Positions 35,647 to 44,948 are shown, counted from the first letter of the stretch. The stretch is 64,000 bases of DNA from Roseobacter sp. MED193 (GCF_000152965.1 NZ_CH902583.1:3970219-4034218); one strand, 5' to 3'. The notes: generated by a model not told the origin, from the letters alone. Translations and numbers: made by a program.

Positions 35647-37941
35647 ATGGAAAAATTTGGAAAAAGTCAGCCGGTCAAACGGGTCGAAGATGTCCGGTTT
35701 CTGACCGGGCATGGGCGCTATATCGAAGACTGTGCTCCAGCGGGCGCGTTGCGGGCCTGGGTGCTGCGCAGTCCGGTTGCCCACGGCGTGATTTCAACCC
35801 TGGATTTGCAAGAGGCACGCGCCGCCGAAGGCGTGCATATGGTGCTTACTCTCTCCGATCTAAAGGCTGCAGGCATGACCACCACCATGGATGCCACGGT
35901 GGTAAAAAACCGCGATGGCAGCGAGGGCGCGGCTCCGGAGCGCCACATGCTGGCCAATGGGCGGGTCCGCTTTGTGGGTGAGCCGATTGCAGTGGTGATT
36001 GCAGATACGCTGGAACAAGCGCGCGACGCAGGTGAGCTGATTGAGCTGGATATCGATGATCTGCCGGTGAAGCTGGACCTCCAGGCCGGCGGAGAGCCTC
36101 TACATCCGGAAGCGCCCAGCAATAGCGCCTTTGACTGGGGGATCGGGGATGAAGCCGCAACCAAAGCCGCTTTTGATGCCGCTGCCCATACCGTGTCGCT
36201 ACAGGTTGAGGACAACCGGATCATTGTGAACGCGATGGAACCACGGGGCTGTTTTGCGACCTGGGAAGGGGATCGCCTACACTTCACCTATGGTGGTCAG
36301 GGCGTCTGGGGAGCCAAGGGGCAACTGGCGGCCAAGCTGCATCTAGAAGAGGATGCCGTGCATGTGGTGACGCCAGATGTGGGGGGGGGCTTTGGCATGA
36401 AGGCAATGACCTACCCAGAATATTTTGTGGTTGCCCATGCCGCGCGGGCGCTAGGCAAGCCAGTGTTTTGGATGTCAGACCGCACCGAAGCCATGCTGAG
36501 CGACAACGGCGGCCGTGATCTTACCTCACTGGCGGAGCTGGCCTTTGACAAGGATCTCAAGATCACCGCCTACCGGGTGCAGACCCGCTGTAACCTTGGG
36601 GCTTACAATTCGCAGTTCGGGCAGCCGATCCAGACCCAGCTGTTCAGTCGGGTTCTGGCTGGGGTCTATGATATCAAAACCGCTTGGTTGCAGGTGGAGG
36701 GGATCTATACCAATACCACCCAGGTGGATGCCTATCGTGGCGCTGGGCGGCCCGAAGCGATCTATGTGCTGGAACGTGTCATGGACCGCGCTGCGCGGGA
36801 GCTGGGGGTTGATCCTTTTGAACTGCATCGCCGCAACTTTATCGCGCCCGCGAACTTTCCCTACGCAACAGTGACAGGAGAAAGCTACGATGTGGGTGAC
36901 TTTGGCATGATCCTGTCACGCGCTACCCAGGAGGCCGATATGGAGGGCTTTGCCGCCCGTCGCGCTGCTGATGCCGAGACCGGAAAACTGCGCGGTGTTG
37001 GCCTGTGTTACTATATCGAAAGTATTTTGGGCGACCCTTCGGAAGGTGCAGAGGTCGAATTTCTTGAGGATGGTCGGGTGAATATCTACGTAGGGACGCA
37101 AAGCAACGGGCAGGGACATGAAACTGTCTATGCGCAGTTCCTTGCGGATCAGACGGGCATTCCGGCCGAAATGATTTCGACCATTCAGGGCGATAGTGAC
37201 CGCATTGCCAAGGGGGGCGGGACGGGTGGTTCGCGCTCGGTGACCACCCAGGCCAATGCGACATTGGCGACCGTGGATGTGATGGTTGCCGCATTTACGC
37301 CTTTCCTTGCCGAAGAGATGGGAGTTGAAGAGGAGGCCGTGAATTTTGACGGCGAGACCTTCCGGGCACCAGGATCAAACCTGACGCCTTCTATGTTGGA
37401 AGCCGCAGAGATGGCCCGCGCGCAGGGGCGCGTGGATTTGCTCCGTCACGCGGCGCGGGCGCAATTGCCTGGGCGCTCGTTTCCAAACGGGGCCCATATC
37501 GCGGAGGTTGTGATCGACCCCGAGACCGGAGTGTCCGTTGTGGACCGCTATACGGTTGTTGATGATTTTGGCAATCTGATCAACCCGATGCTGGCCGAAG
37601 GTCAGGTGCATGGCGGGGTGGTTCAGGGGCTTGGTCAGGCGATGATGGAACATGTGGTCTATGATGAAGAGGGCCAACTGCTCACGGCAACGTTTATGGA
37701 CTATGCCTTGCCGCGTGCGGATGACGTCCCCATGATTGGGTTTACCTCCGAGCCGGTGCCTTCGATACAGAACCCCATGGGGATGAAGGGCTGCGGTGAG
37801 GCTGGTACAGTTGGTGCCCTCGCTGCCCTGGCCAATGCGGTTCAGGACGCAACGTGGGATCAAGGCCTGCGGCAAGTGGACATGCCGTTCACACCGCTGA
37901 AACTATGGGAAGCACTCCAGGATGGTACTGAAGCAGCTTAG
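35647..37941 (+). CDS. Xanthine dehydrogenase-family molybdopterin-binding subunit (CoxL-like), orphan
   Basis: 764 residues. Family features: VKRVEDVRFLTGHGRYIEDC, EPRGCFATWEGD, DVGGGFGMKAMTYPEYF, DAYRGAGRPEAIYVLERVMD, GQGHETVYAQFLAD, and MKGCGEAGTVGALAAL with the catalytic glutamate at about Glu718. Such subunits bind molybdopterin cytosine dinucleotide and hydroxylate small substrates or oxidise CO. The partner FAD (CoxM) and 2Fe-2S (CoxS) subunits are not adjacent. The CO-dehydrogenase active-site loop VAYRCSFR is absent; AYRGAGR is present instead, so it is not a form I CO dehydrogenase. Confidence 0.92.
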   Translation: MEKFGKSQPVKRVEDVRFLTGHGRYIEDCAPAGALRAWVLRSPVAHGVISTLDLQEARAAEGVHMVLTLSDLKAAGMTTTMDATVVKNRDGSEGAAPERHMLANGRVRFVGEPIAVVIADTLEQARDAGELIELDIDDLPVKLDLQAGGEPLHPEAPSNSAFDWGIGDEAATKAAFDAAAHTVSLQVEDNRIIVNAMEPRGCFATWEGDRLHFTYGGQGVWGAKGQLAAKLHLEEDAVHVVTPDVGGGFGMKAMTYPEYFVVAHAARALGKPVFWMSDRTEAMLSDNGGRDLTSLAELAFDKDLKITAYRVQTRCNLGAYNSQFGQPIQTQLFSRVLAGVYDIKTAWLQVEGIYTNTTQVDAYRGAGRPEAIYVLERVMDRAARELGVDPFELHRRNFIAPANFPYATVTGESYDVGDFGMILSRATQEADMEGFAARRAADAETGKLRGVGLCYYIESILGDPSEGAEVEFLEDGRVNIYVGTQSNGQGHETVYAQFLADQTGIPAEMISTIQGDSDRIAKGGGTGGSRSVTTQANATLATVDVMVAAFTPFLAEEMGVEEEAVNFDGETFRAPGSNLTPSMLEAAEMARAQGRVDLLRHAARAQLPGRSFPNGAHIAEVVIDPETGVSVVDRYTVVDDFGNLINPMLAEGQVHGGVVQGLGQAMMEHVVYDEEGQLLTATFMDYALPRADDVPMIGFTSEPVPSIQNPMGMKGCGEAGTVGALAALANAVQDATWDQGLRQVDMPFTPLKLWEALQDGTEAA

Positions 37942-39001
37942 CAATCGTCTCCTTGGATGGCTCGGGCGCCCTATGCGCTCGGAGCATTCGGGCGAGTCCA
38001 AGCTGCGGGGGCCGCAGGCCCATGTGATCATTCTGGATGGCACCATGTCGACGCTGGAGCCTGGGCATGAAACCCATGCTGGCAGGCTCTACCAGATGTG
38101 CCGGGAAATGGGGGCTGAGGTTTCTGTTTTTTATGAATCTGGCGTGCAATGGACCGGTTGGGCCAGCGCACCGGATGTCATGATGGGGCGGGGGATTAAC
38201 CGTCAAATTCGGCGCGCCTATGGCTATCTTGCTTCGCGCTATCGTCCGGGTGACCGGATCTATCTGCTGGGCTATTCCCGCGGTGCCTATGCCGTGCGCT
38301 CACTCGCGGGGGTGATCGGCGAGGTTGGGCTGTTGCGGGCGGAACATGCAACTGTACGCAATATCCGTACCGCCTATCGCCATTATCAGCAGGGTGGATC
38401 GCCGCAGGTGGCGGAGGCTTTTCACGCAGTACATTGTCATGCTGAGACCACGATCGAACTCATTGGCGCCTGGGATACGGTCAAAGCGCTGGGCCTGCGA
38501 TTGCCCTTGCTATGGCGCTGGGCAGAAAGCCGTCATTCCTTTCACAATCATGAACTGGGGCCACATGTGAAACACGGCTACCATGCCCTGGCGCTGGACG
38601 AGACCAGGGATGTGTTTAAACCGGTGCTTTGGACTTGCCCTGAGGGCTGGAATGGACGGATTGAGCAGGTTTGGTTCCATGGTGCGCATGGGGATATCGG
38701 GGGGCAACTTGCCGGGCATGAGGAGGCGCGACCACTGTCCAATCTGCCACTGGTTTGGATGCTGGAAAAAGCAGAGGACTGCGGTCTACCTTTGCCACAG
38801 GATTGGCGTATGCGCTTTCCGGTCGATCCCAAGGCGCCCTCGATTGGGACCTGGCAGGGCTGGGGTAAGATCTTCTTGTTGCGCAGCAAGCGCCGGGTTG
38901 GATTGGATCCCAGCGAACGTTTGCACCATAGTGTCCAGGGGGTTGAGATGCAGCGCAACCCGCCTGGTTGGTTTGCAGGGCTGACGGGAAATACGCCCTA
39001 G
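37922..39001 (+). CDS. DUF2235-family alpha/beta hydrolase-like protein
   Basis: 359 residues. The DUF2235 pattern starts VIILDGTMSTLEPGHETHAG, then GRGINRQIRRAYGYLASRY, nucleophile elbow LLGYSRGAYAVRSLAGVI, IELIGAWDTVKALGL and EQVWFHGAHGDIGGQLAGHE with likely acid/histidine. Relatives include type VI secretion phospholipase effectors (Tle1-like), but no secretion or immunity genes are nearby. It overlaps the molybdenum-enzyme gene by 20 bases and is probably translationally coupled to it. The biochemical role is unknown. Confidence 0.85.
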   Translation: MVLKQLSNRLLGWLGRPMRSEHSGESKLRGPQAHVIILDGTMSTLEPGHETHAGRLYQMCREMGAEVSVFYESGVQWTGWASAPDVMMGRGINRQIRRAYGYLASRYRPGDRIYLLGYSRGAYAVRSLAGVIGEVGLLRAEHATVRNIRTAYRHYQQGGSPQVAEAFHAVHCHAETTIELIGAWDTVKALGLRLPLLWRWAESRHSFHNHELGPHVKHGYHALALDETRDVFKPVLWTCPEGWNGRIEQVWFHGAHGDIGGQLAGHEEARPLSNLPLVWMLEKAEDCGLPLPQDWRMRFPVDPKAPSIGTWQGWGKIFLLRSKRRVGLDPSERLHHSVQGVEMQRNPPGWFAGLTGNTP

Positions 39002-39053
39002 GAAACGCTCCAACGCCACATCCCTGGGCGGGCGGGGGGCCTGCCCCTAGCGT

Positions 39054-39545
39054 CTAGGCCTTGCTGCCAAAGACCTTCATCACGATGCAGGTAGTGGAGC
39101 CGGTGGCGTAGAGCTTGCCGTCCTTGACGCCGCGAATTTCACCATGTGCAACCCCAGTGGAGCGGCCAACATGGTCGATCACGCCCACACAATCCACAGT
39201 GGTGCCCAGCGGGATCGATTTCAGGATATTGATCTTATATTCCAGCGTCGTGTAGGCGGATCCCTTGGGCACGGCTGTCATTACTGCGCAGGCCATCGCA
39301 CTGTCGAGCAATGTGCCGTACCAGCCGCCATGTACAGTGCCCATGGGATTGGTGACCTCAAACTGCGGGGTGCCACGAAACACAGCGCGCCCCTCCGAGA
39401 CTTCATGCAGGGTATAGCCCAGTTGAGCGCCGATCGGCGGGCCAGGCAGGCGGCCTTCGAGAATGCCTTGCATGAATTCCAGCCCGGAAAGCTGTACAAC
39501 CTGATCCATCGGTAAAAGATCGGCTGGTGATTTTGCAATTGCCAT
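39054..39545 (-). CDS. PaaI-family hotdog thioesterase
   Basis: 163 residues from the ATG at 39545. The hotdog signature is EVTNPMGTVHGGWYGTLLDS with the HGG-type helix start, then AYTTLEYKINILKSIPLGTT and GVAHGEIRGVKDGKLYATGS. Such enzymes hydrolyse acyl-CoA, often aryl-CoA. It converges with the DUF2235 gene and stands alone. Confidence 0.9.
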   Translation of the reverse strand: MAIAKSPADLLPMDQVVQLSGLEFMQGILEGRLPGPPIGAQLGYTLHEVSEGRAVFRGTPQFEVTNPMGTVHGGWYGTLLDSAMACAVMTAVPKGSAYTTLEYKINILKSIPLGTTVDCVGVIDHVGRSTGVAHGEIRGVKDGKLYATGSTTCIVMKVFGSKA

Positions 39546-39644
39546 GTCTGGGCCCTTTTTGCACGACGACCAAAGACGCACTAGGAGATGGATCTAGTGC
39601 GTTCCTTTTTGGAATTACCGTAAGTGCAGAGCCTGCAACAAGCC

Positions 39645-40514
39645 TTACGCTACGTTCTCCAACGAGACATTGGGGGTGAGGCCAAGAGCAAAACAGACAT
39701 CGCGGGTCAGTTCTGGGCGGTTGAGTGTGTAGAAATGCAGCTTCTTCACGCCTTCGTCCAGCAGATCTGAGCAAAGCTCGGAGCAGATCGCAGTTGCCAG
39801 TAGGTCTTCGCGGTCGTCGCGGGACGCCTTTTCAAAGGCGTCATCTACCCAGGCTGGGATCACGGTGCCGCAGCGTTTGGCAAAGTTGCGAGCTCCTTTC
39901 CAGTTTTCAATGGGCAGAATTCCTGGGACCAGCTTGTCGCCATCGATGCCTGCTTTGGCGCAGGCATCGCGAAAGCGCAGGAAGGTTTCTGCTTCAAAGA
40001 AGAACTGGGTGAGAGCCTCATCCGCGCCAGCGTCCAGCTTACGCTTGAGCCAATCCACATCCGCCTGGGCATTTTCTGCTTCGGGATGGGGGTCTGGATA
40101 GGCGCCAACACGCAGGGAGAACTTTCCGGTTGCAGCGAGGGCTTCGATCAGTTCCACGGAGTTTCCAAAGCCTTCAGGGTGCGGTACGAATTTGCCACTG
40201 CCTTTAGGCGGATCACCACGCAGGGCGACGATCTCAGTGACGCCGACCTTGGCGAAATTCTCAGCGATTTCCATGGTTTCTGCGCGGCTGGCATCGACGC
40301 ACGTCAGGTGCGCTGCCACGTTTAGCCCAGAGCTGCCATGAAGCGTTTTAACCGCGTCTCGTGTCAAATCGCGTGTGGTGCCGCCGGCGCCATAGGTGAC
40401 GGAAACAAACCGGGGATCCAGCGGTGCAAGGGTTTGCACGGTGTCCCATAGACGAAATGAGGCCTCCAGCGATTGCGGCGGGAAAAACTCAAATGAAATC
40501 TCAGGGCTGGTCAT
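39645..40514 (-). CDS. metF: 5,10-methylenetetrahydrofolate reductase
   Basis: 289 residues from the ATG at 40514. The FAD-binding TIM barrel shows ISFEFFPPQSLEA, FVSVTYGAGGTTRDLT, AAHLTCVDASRAE, EIVALRGDPPKGSG, FFFEAETFLRFRDAC and a C-terminal LHFYTLNRPELT. It reduces methylene-THF to methyl-THF for methionine synthesis. Divergent from the MetR-type regulator with a perfect MetR box between them. Confidence 0.96.
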   Translation of the reverse strand: MTSPEISFEFFPPQSLEASFRLWDTVQTLAPLDPRFVSVTYGAGGTTRDLTRDAVKTLHGSSGLNVAAHLTCVDASRAETMEIAENFAKVGVTEIVALRGDPPKGSGKFVPHPEGFGNSVELIEALAATGKFSLRVGAYPDPHPEAENAQADVDWLKRKLDAGADEALTQFFFEAETFLRFRDACAKAGIDGDKLVPGILPIENWKGARNFAKRCGTVIPAWVDDAFEKASRDDREDLLATAICSELCSDLLDEGVKKLHFYTLNRPELTRDVCFALGLTPNVSLENVA

Positions 40515-40562
40515 GACTTTGCTCTCCAATAGATTTATCCTCTTGTTGCATGTGCAGCATTG

Positions 40563-40575
40563 TGAAACAATTTCA
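40563..40575. promoter_or_regulatory. MetR box between metF and metR
   Basis: TGAAACAATTTCA matches the MetR consensus TGAA-N5-TTCA as a perfect outer palindrome with the preferred central A. It lies 48 bases before metF (minus) and 35 bases before metR (plus). Confidence 0.8.
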
Positions 40576-40610
40576 TAATTCTCAAGAACAACATGAGCTG
40601 ATCTGAAGTT

Positions 40611-41516
40611 ATGCATATCGAGTTTCGCCACCTGCGCACCATCAAGGCCATCCACGAGGCGGGGGGACTGGCGCGTGCAGCCGATCAATTGAACATCACC
40701 CAAAGCGCATTGAGCCACCAAATCAAGGGCTTGGAGGACCAAGCGGGTGTGGAATTGTTTTTGCGGCGTTCCAAACCGATGAAGCTTTCGGCCGCCGGGT
40801 TGCGGCTGCTGCGTTTGGCTGAACAGGTGTTGCCTCAGGTCGAAGCAACGCAGGCTGAGTTTTCTTCATTGCGCGATGGCCACGCGGGACGGATGCATAT
40901 CGCCATTGAATGCCACGCCTGTTTTGAATGGCTGTTCCCGGTGCTTGAGGGGTTCCGTAAGAACTGGTCGGACGTGGATGTGGACATTCGTCCGGGCCTG
41001 GCCTTTGACGCGCTCCCTGCGCTGCAAAAAGAGGAAGTCGATCTGGTGGTATCCTCGGATCCAGAAGATATTCCAGGCGTCGATTTTATTGAGCTTTTTG
41101 ACTATAAGGCGGTGTTTGTTGCTTCGGCACAGCACCCTTTGGCCAAGAAACCCTATGTCGAGGCAGAGGACTTTATCGGCCAGACGTTAATTACCTATCC
41201 AGTAGATAAGACGCGGCTGGATGTGTTCAGCCAATTGCTGATCCCTGCACGGGTAGAGCCCGAAAGCATCCGTCAGGTGGAGCTGACAGCCGTCATTCTG
41301 CTCTTGGTGGCCTCTAATCGGGGGATCTCGGTGCTGCCGGATTGGGTGGTGCGCGAGGTGAAGTACTCCTCCGACTATGTCACCCGGCCGTTGACCAAAG
41401 AGGGCATCACCCGCCGTCTTTATGCGGCAATCCGCAGTGACGACCGGCAAAAGCCCTATATGCAAGAACTGATCCGTCTGGCTAAAGTCGAAGCGCGCAA
41501 ACTGCAGCAGCAATAG
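40611..41516 (+). CDS. metR: LysR-family regulator of methionine genes (MetR-type)
   Basis: 301 residues. The LysR helix-turn-helix is LRTIKAIHEAGGLARAADQL, NITQSALSHQIKGLEDQAG. The effector domain has MHIAIECHACFEWLFPVLEG, the cysteine-containing motif distinctive of homocysteine-responsive MetR proteins, and VDLVVSSDPEDIPGVDF. Divergent from metF, as in many proteobacteria. It likely activates metF and autoregulates through the shared box. Confidence 0.93.
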   Translation: MHIEFRHLRTIKAIHEAGGLARAADQLNITQSALSHQIKGLEDQAGVELFLRRSKPMKLSAAGLRLLRLAEQVLPQVEATQAEFSSLRDGHAGRMHIAIECHACFEWLFPVLEGFRKNWSDVDVDIRPGLAFDALPALQKEEVDLVVSSDPEDIPGVDFIELFDYKAVFVASAQHPLAKKPYVEAEDFIGQTLITYPVDKTRLDVFSQLLIPARVEPESIRQVELTAVILLLVASNRGISVLPDWVVREVKYSSDYVTRPLTKEGITRRLYAAIRSDDRQKPYMQELIRLAKVEARKLQQQ

Positions 41517-41548
41517 GCAGTGGATTAGCCTTGTGAGGAACGGCTGAC

Positions 41549-41905
41549 ATGCACAAGTTCGATTTGAATGAGATATTTAGCGCCAGAGGGAGTGAAACTT
41601 CAGAAGCGCGGATCGGTGAGATCTATCATGTGCGGCGCAACCGGATCGGATCCGGTTCTGTTTCTACTCCGATTGCCAGGTATTTTGTATGGCGGCCAGA
41701 ATACACCGAAGGGGTAGCTCCCCATTGGCGTGTCGACTGCTACTTTCGGAAACACAAGCTGGCGGGCGATCCCAAATCACTGTCACGGTTGCTCTGCAAC
41801 AATTTGCAAAACGCAGGGCTCTGCGAGGCGCCGATTTGGGTGTCTTGGCATGAAAGTGATGAAATCAGTGGTGAAAGCATCGGCACTTTGTTTGCTGACG
41901 ACTAA
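41549..41905 (+). CDS. Conserved-looking hypothetical protein
   Basis: 118 residues with GAGGA before the ATG, 32 bases after metR. It is soluble, with no leader, and has three cysteines. Visible stretches are EARIGEIYHVRRNRIGSGSV, PHWRVDCYFRKHKLAGDPKS and GLCEAPIWVSWHESDEISGE. I do not recognise the family. Good ribosome site and spacing suggest co-transcription with metR, but no functional link is evident. Confidence 0.6.
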   Translation: MHKFDLNEIFSARGSETSEARIGEIYHVRRNRIGSGSVSTPIARYFVWRPEYTEGVAPHWRVDCYFRKHKLAGDPKSLSRLLCNNLQNAGLCEAPIWVSWHESDEISGESIGTLFADD

Positions 41906-42000
41906 GCAACATATCAAATTGGAAACCAGTCTGCTGACGAAGGGCCCCAGATCGAAAGATCCGCCGTAAGGCCCTTCGCATACATCATTGAAAATGGGGA

Positions 42001-43041
42001 TTACACCAGCTTGACGATCTGCTTGCCGGTATTACCTCCGTTCAGCATTGCCATAAAGGCGGCGGGGGCGTTTTCCAGCCCTTCGGCGATGTCTTCCACA
42101 AAGCGGAGCTCGCCTTTGGCGACCATTGGGCCCACCTCCTTGAGGAATTCAGGGTAGCGATCAAAATGGTTGGAGATGATAAAGCCGTTCACTGACAGGA
42201 ACTTTACCAGCACATTGCGCCAGATGTTTGGCCCGGTGAGTGCCGCATCGCTGGCGCCTTCGCCCAGACCACCAGCGTTGTACCAGGCGATCATGCCGCA
42301 GATCGGGATGCGGCCATGGGGGTTCATCATCGGCAGTACAGCCTCCAAAACTTTGCCGCCAACATTTTCGAAATAGATGTCGACCCCCTTGGGGCAGGCC
42401 TCTTTCAGATCTTTGCGCAGGGCGCGGGCATCTTCATAGGCGCGGTGATCTAGGCAGGCGTCAAAGCCAAATGTGTCCACCGCCATCTTACATTTGTCTG
42501 CGCCGCCCGCGATGCCGACAACGCGTAGGCCCGCCTGTTTGGCCAGCTGCCCCACCATGGAACCGACCGGGCCGGTCGCTGCGGCCACAACCAGGGTTTC
42601 ACCGGCTTGGGGGCGGCCATAAGCGGATAAGCCATGCCATCCGGTAAACCCGGGCATGCCCAGAACGCCGAGTGCGGCTGTAATTGGCCCCTGCTTTGGG
42701 TCCAGCTTGCGCAGCTCTTTGGCAGGCAGACAGCCGTGGCTGGCCCAGCCAAACATCCCAAAGGCAAAATCGCCAACTTCAAAATAAGGGCTGTTTGACG
42801 CGATCACCTCGCCGACACCACCCGCTTCCATACGGCCACCGATGGGCACTGGGGCGGCATAGGATTTGGCGTCATCCATGCGGCCCCGCATGTAGGGGTC
42901 TAGCGACATATAGTGCACCTTTACAAGCACTTCCCCTTCTCCAGGCTGAGGCAGCTCAGCGCTTTCCAGTCGGAAGTTCTCAGCAGTTGGTGCCGCATCT
43001 GGGCGACTGGCCAAAACGATTTCTTGCATCTCTGCGCTCAT
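42001..43041 (-). CDS. Zinc-independent MDR oxidoreductase (CurA/prostaglandin-reductase-like)
   Basis: 346 residues from the ATG at 43041 with GGGAGA upstream. Family motifs are VHYMSLDPYMRGRMDD, GMPGFTGWHGLSAYGRPQAG, the nucleotide site VVAAATGPVGSMVGQLAKQA, VDIYFENVGGKVLEAVLPMM and ICGMIAWYN. These enzymes reduce conjugated alkenals/enones with NADPH and are often protective against reactive carbonyls. No zinc ligands are present. Monocistronic. Confidence 0.92.
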   Translation of the reverse strand: MSAEMQEIVLASRPDAAPTAENFRLESAELPQPGEGEVLVKVHYMSLDPYMRGRMDDAKSYAAPVPIGGRMEAGGVGEVIASNSPYFEVGDFAFGMFGWASHGCLPAKELRKLDPKQGPITAALGVLGMPGFTGWHGLSAYGRPQAGETLVVAAATGPVGSMVGQLAKQAGLRVVGIAGGADKCKMAVDTFGFDACLDHRAYEDARALRKDLKEACPKGVDIYFENVGGKVLEAVLPMMNPHGRIPICGMIAWYNAGGLGEGASDAALTGPNIWRNVLVKFLSVNGFIISNHFDRYPEFLKEVGPMVAKGELRFVEDIAEGLENAPAAFMAMLNGGNTGKQIVKLV

Positions 43042-43280
43042 GTTTCTCTCCCTAGTGTGCTCCAGCGCCCACTTTGGTGAAGCGATGGGGTTTACTGAAC
43101 TGTGTCGTTCAGTTTGGTCTTTGACAACACTCTCATAGAAATGACCCTGCGGAAAACCAATCACCTTTTGAGTCAAAGCGCATCCACCAGATGCCGTATT
43201 CACCCTTGGCAAATGCGCCCCTGCGGCGTATAGGCACGCATTGACCGACATCTCCCCGCATTCAACAGGATCCAGCAGAC

Positions 43281-44066
43281 ATGATTGGCAGCGCAAACCT
43301 TAATGTGATGATCAAAGCCGCCCGCAAGGCTGGCCGTTCCCTGGTGAAGGATTTCCAGGAAGTGGAAAACCTGCAGGTCTCGCGCAAGGGCGCCGGTGAC
43401 TTTGTTTCCAAGGCCGATATCGCTGCCGAGAAGATCCTGAAAGAAGAGCTGATGGGCGCACGTCCCACCTATGGCTGGCTGGCCGAGGAAGGTGGCGAAA
43501 CCCCAGGTGAAGATCCCACCCGTCGCTGGATTGTCGATCCGCTGGATGGCACCACCAACTTCCTGCATGGTCTGCCGCATTGGGCGATCTCCATCGCGCT
43601 GGAGCACAAGGGCAAGATCGTTTCTGGTGTGATCTATGATCCCGCCAAGGATGAGATGTTTTTTGCCGAAAAAGGCACCGGTGCCTGGATGAACGAGACC
43701 CGCATTCGTGTGTCCGCCCGTCACCGCCTGATTGAATCGATCTTTGCCACTGGTCTGCCCTTTGCCGGTCGCGCCGATCTGCCCGAGACCCTTCAGGATT
43801 TGGCGCGCCTTTTACCTGCGACTGCTGGTGTGCGCCGCTTTGGCTCCGCTGCGCTCGACATGGCCTATGTGGCTGCTGGCCGCTACGAGGGCTTCTGGGA
43901 GCGGCGCCTGCATGCCTGGGACCTCGCTGCGGGTATCATCATTGTAAAAGAGGCAGGCGGTCTGGCAGAATCCATTGACCCAGAGGCGAGCATTGTCGAG
44001 AGCGGCGAAGTGATCTGCTCTAATGAGCCGATCTTTGAGAGCTTTGCCAAAGTGATCCGGGGCTAA
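43281..44066 (+). CDS. Inositol monophosphatase family protein (SuhB-like)
   Basis: 261 residues. Metal-site motifs are FVSKADIAAEKILKEEL, WLAEEGGET, WIVDPLDGTTNFLHGLPHWA and the C-terminal RLHAWDLAAGIIIVKEAGG. Members dephosphorylate inositol phosphates or related sugar phosphates, and SuhB also has RNA-related roles. Free-standing. Confidence 0.94.
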   Translation: MIGSANLNVMIKAARKAGRSLVKDFQEVENLQVSRKGAGDFVSKADIAAEKILKEELMGARPTYGWLAEEGGETPGEDPTRRWIVDPLDGTTNFLHGLPHWAISIALEHKGKIVSGVIYDPAKDEMFFAEKGTGAWMNETRIRVSARHRLIESIFATGLPFAGRADLPETLQDLARLLPATAGVRRFGSAALDMAYVAAGRYEGFWERRLHAWDLAAGIIIVKEAGGLAESIDPEASIVESGEVICSNEPIFESFAKVIRG

Positions 44067-44113
44067 TCCAGATCCGTTTGGATCCTGCTAAGTTCAGGTT
44101 TTTGAGTTTGAAG

Positions 44114-44140
44114 AAGGCGTGTCCCTGGGGTGCGCCTTTT
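44114..44140 (+). terminator. Terminator after the inositol-phosphatase gene
   Basis: AAGGCG/CGCCTT closes an imperfect helix around a CCC/GGGG core and ends in TTTT. It lies 47 bases after the stop. Confidence 0.65.
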
Positions 44141-44158
44141 CTGCGTGCTGAGGTCGCA

Positions 44159-44944
44159 TCACTTGCCCCAGGGGCCGGGGTGCGTGCGCACAGGGTGTTT
44201 CTTTTTGCGTGGCAGGCGCGGCACACGGGTGACACTATAGGTGTATTCTGTCTTGGGGTTGGGCGGTGACCCTGCTGTTTGCCGCCAATAACGCGGGCCT
44301 CCGCGGATGATCCAGAGGGGCAGGGCCAGTACCAACCCGACCGCAAAGCCCCCGGCATGGGCCCAATAGGCGACACCGCCCTCATTTGGGTTCGAGCCAA
44401 AGCCACCAAAAATCTGCAAGACAAGCCAAAGCCCCAACATGAGTGAGGCGGGAACCGTGATCACCCGGAAAAACACGATCAGGATCAACAGGATATCGAC
44501 GCGAGCTTTGGGAAATAGCAACAGATATCCTCCCATGACCCCTGCAATCGCCCCAGAGGCACCAATGGTCGGCACCTGCGAGGTTGGGGCTGCAAGCACA
44601 TGGATCACCCCGGCGCCAAGGCCACAGGCAAGGTAGAAGGCGAGGAAGGGCAAGTGGCCCATCTCGTCTTCTAGGTTGTCTCCAAAGATCCAAAGGAACA
44701 GCATATTGCCCCCCAGATGCATCAACCCACCGTGGATGAAGGCCGATGTGAAAAGGCTGGAGGCGTTTTCCCCTCCGACGATTTCAGCGGGGATGATGGC
44801 ATAGGCTTGATAGAACTGCATCAGCGCGCGGGGGTCACTGCTGAGCCCGGCATACATTACATAGGCCAGAACGTTGGCGGTGATCAGCAGATAGACCACA
44901 TAGGGAGTGCAGTTTGACGGGTTGTGGTCGCGCAGCGGAAACAT
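44159..44944 (-). CDS. Rhomboid-family intramembrane serine protease
   Basis: 261 residues, six or more membrane segments. The active site is conserved: HGGLMHLGGNMLFLWIFGDN (oxyanion-side His/Asn), serine in PTIGASGAIAGVMGGY at about Ser131, and the partner histidine in AYWAHAGGFAVGLVLAL at about His194. The C-terminal cytosolic tail is basic (PRLPRKKKHPVRTHPGPWGK). Substrates unknown. Convergent with the inositol-phosphatase gene. Confidence 0.93.
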   Translation of the reverse strand: MFPLRDHNPSNCTPYVVYLLITANVLAYVMYAGLSSDPRALMQFYQAYAIIPAEIVGGENASSLFTSAFIHGGLMHLGGNMLFLWIFGDNLEDEMGHLPFLAFYLACGLGAGVIHVLAAPTSQVPTIGASGAIAGVMGGYLLLFPKARVDILLILIVFFRVITVPASLMLGLWLVLQIFGGFGSNPNEGGVAYWAHAGGFAVGLVLALPLWIIRGGPRYWRQTAGSPPNPKTEYTYSVTRVPRLPRKKKHPVRTHPGPWGK

Positions 44945-44948
44945 GGGG

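Noticed and set aside
35647-37941. Form I carbon monoxide dehydrogenase (CoxL)
   Set aside because: The diagnostic active-site loop AYXCSFR is absent (AYRGAGR is present), so only the broader xanthine dehydrogenase family is claimed.
41938-41978. CGAAGGGCC/GGCCCTTCG stem as a terminator
   Set aside because: The arms pair perfectly with an inner GATC-GAAA-GATC hairpin, but no U-run follows and the loop is long. A structured end is possible but unproven.
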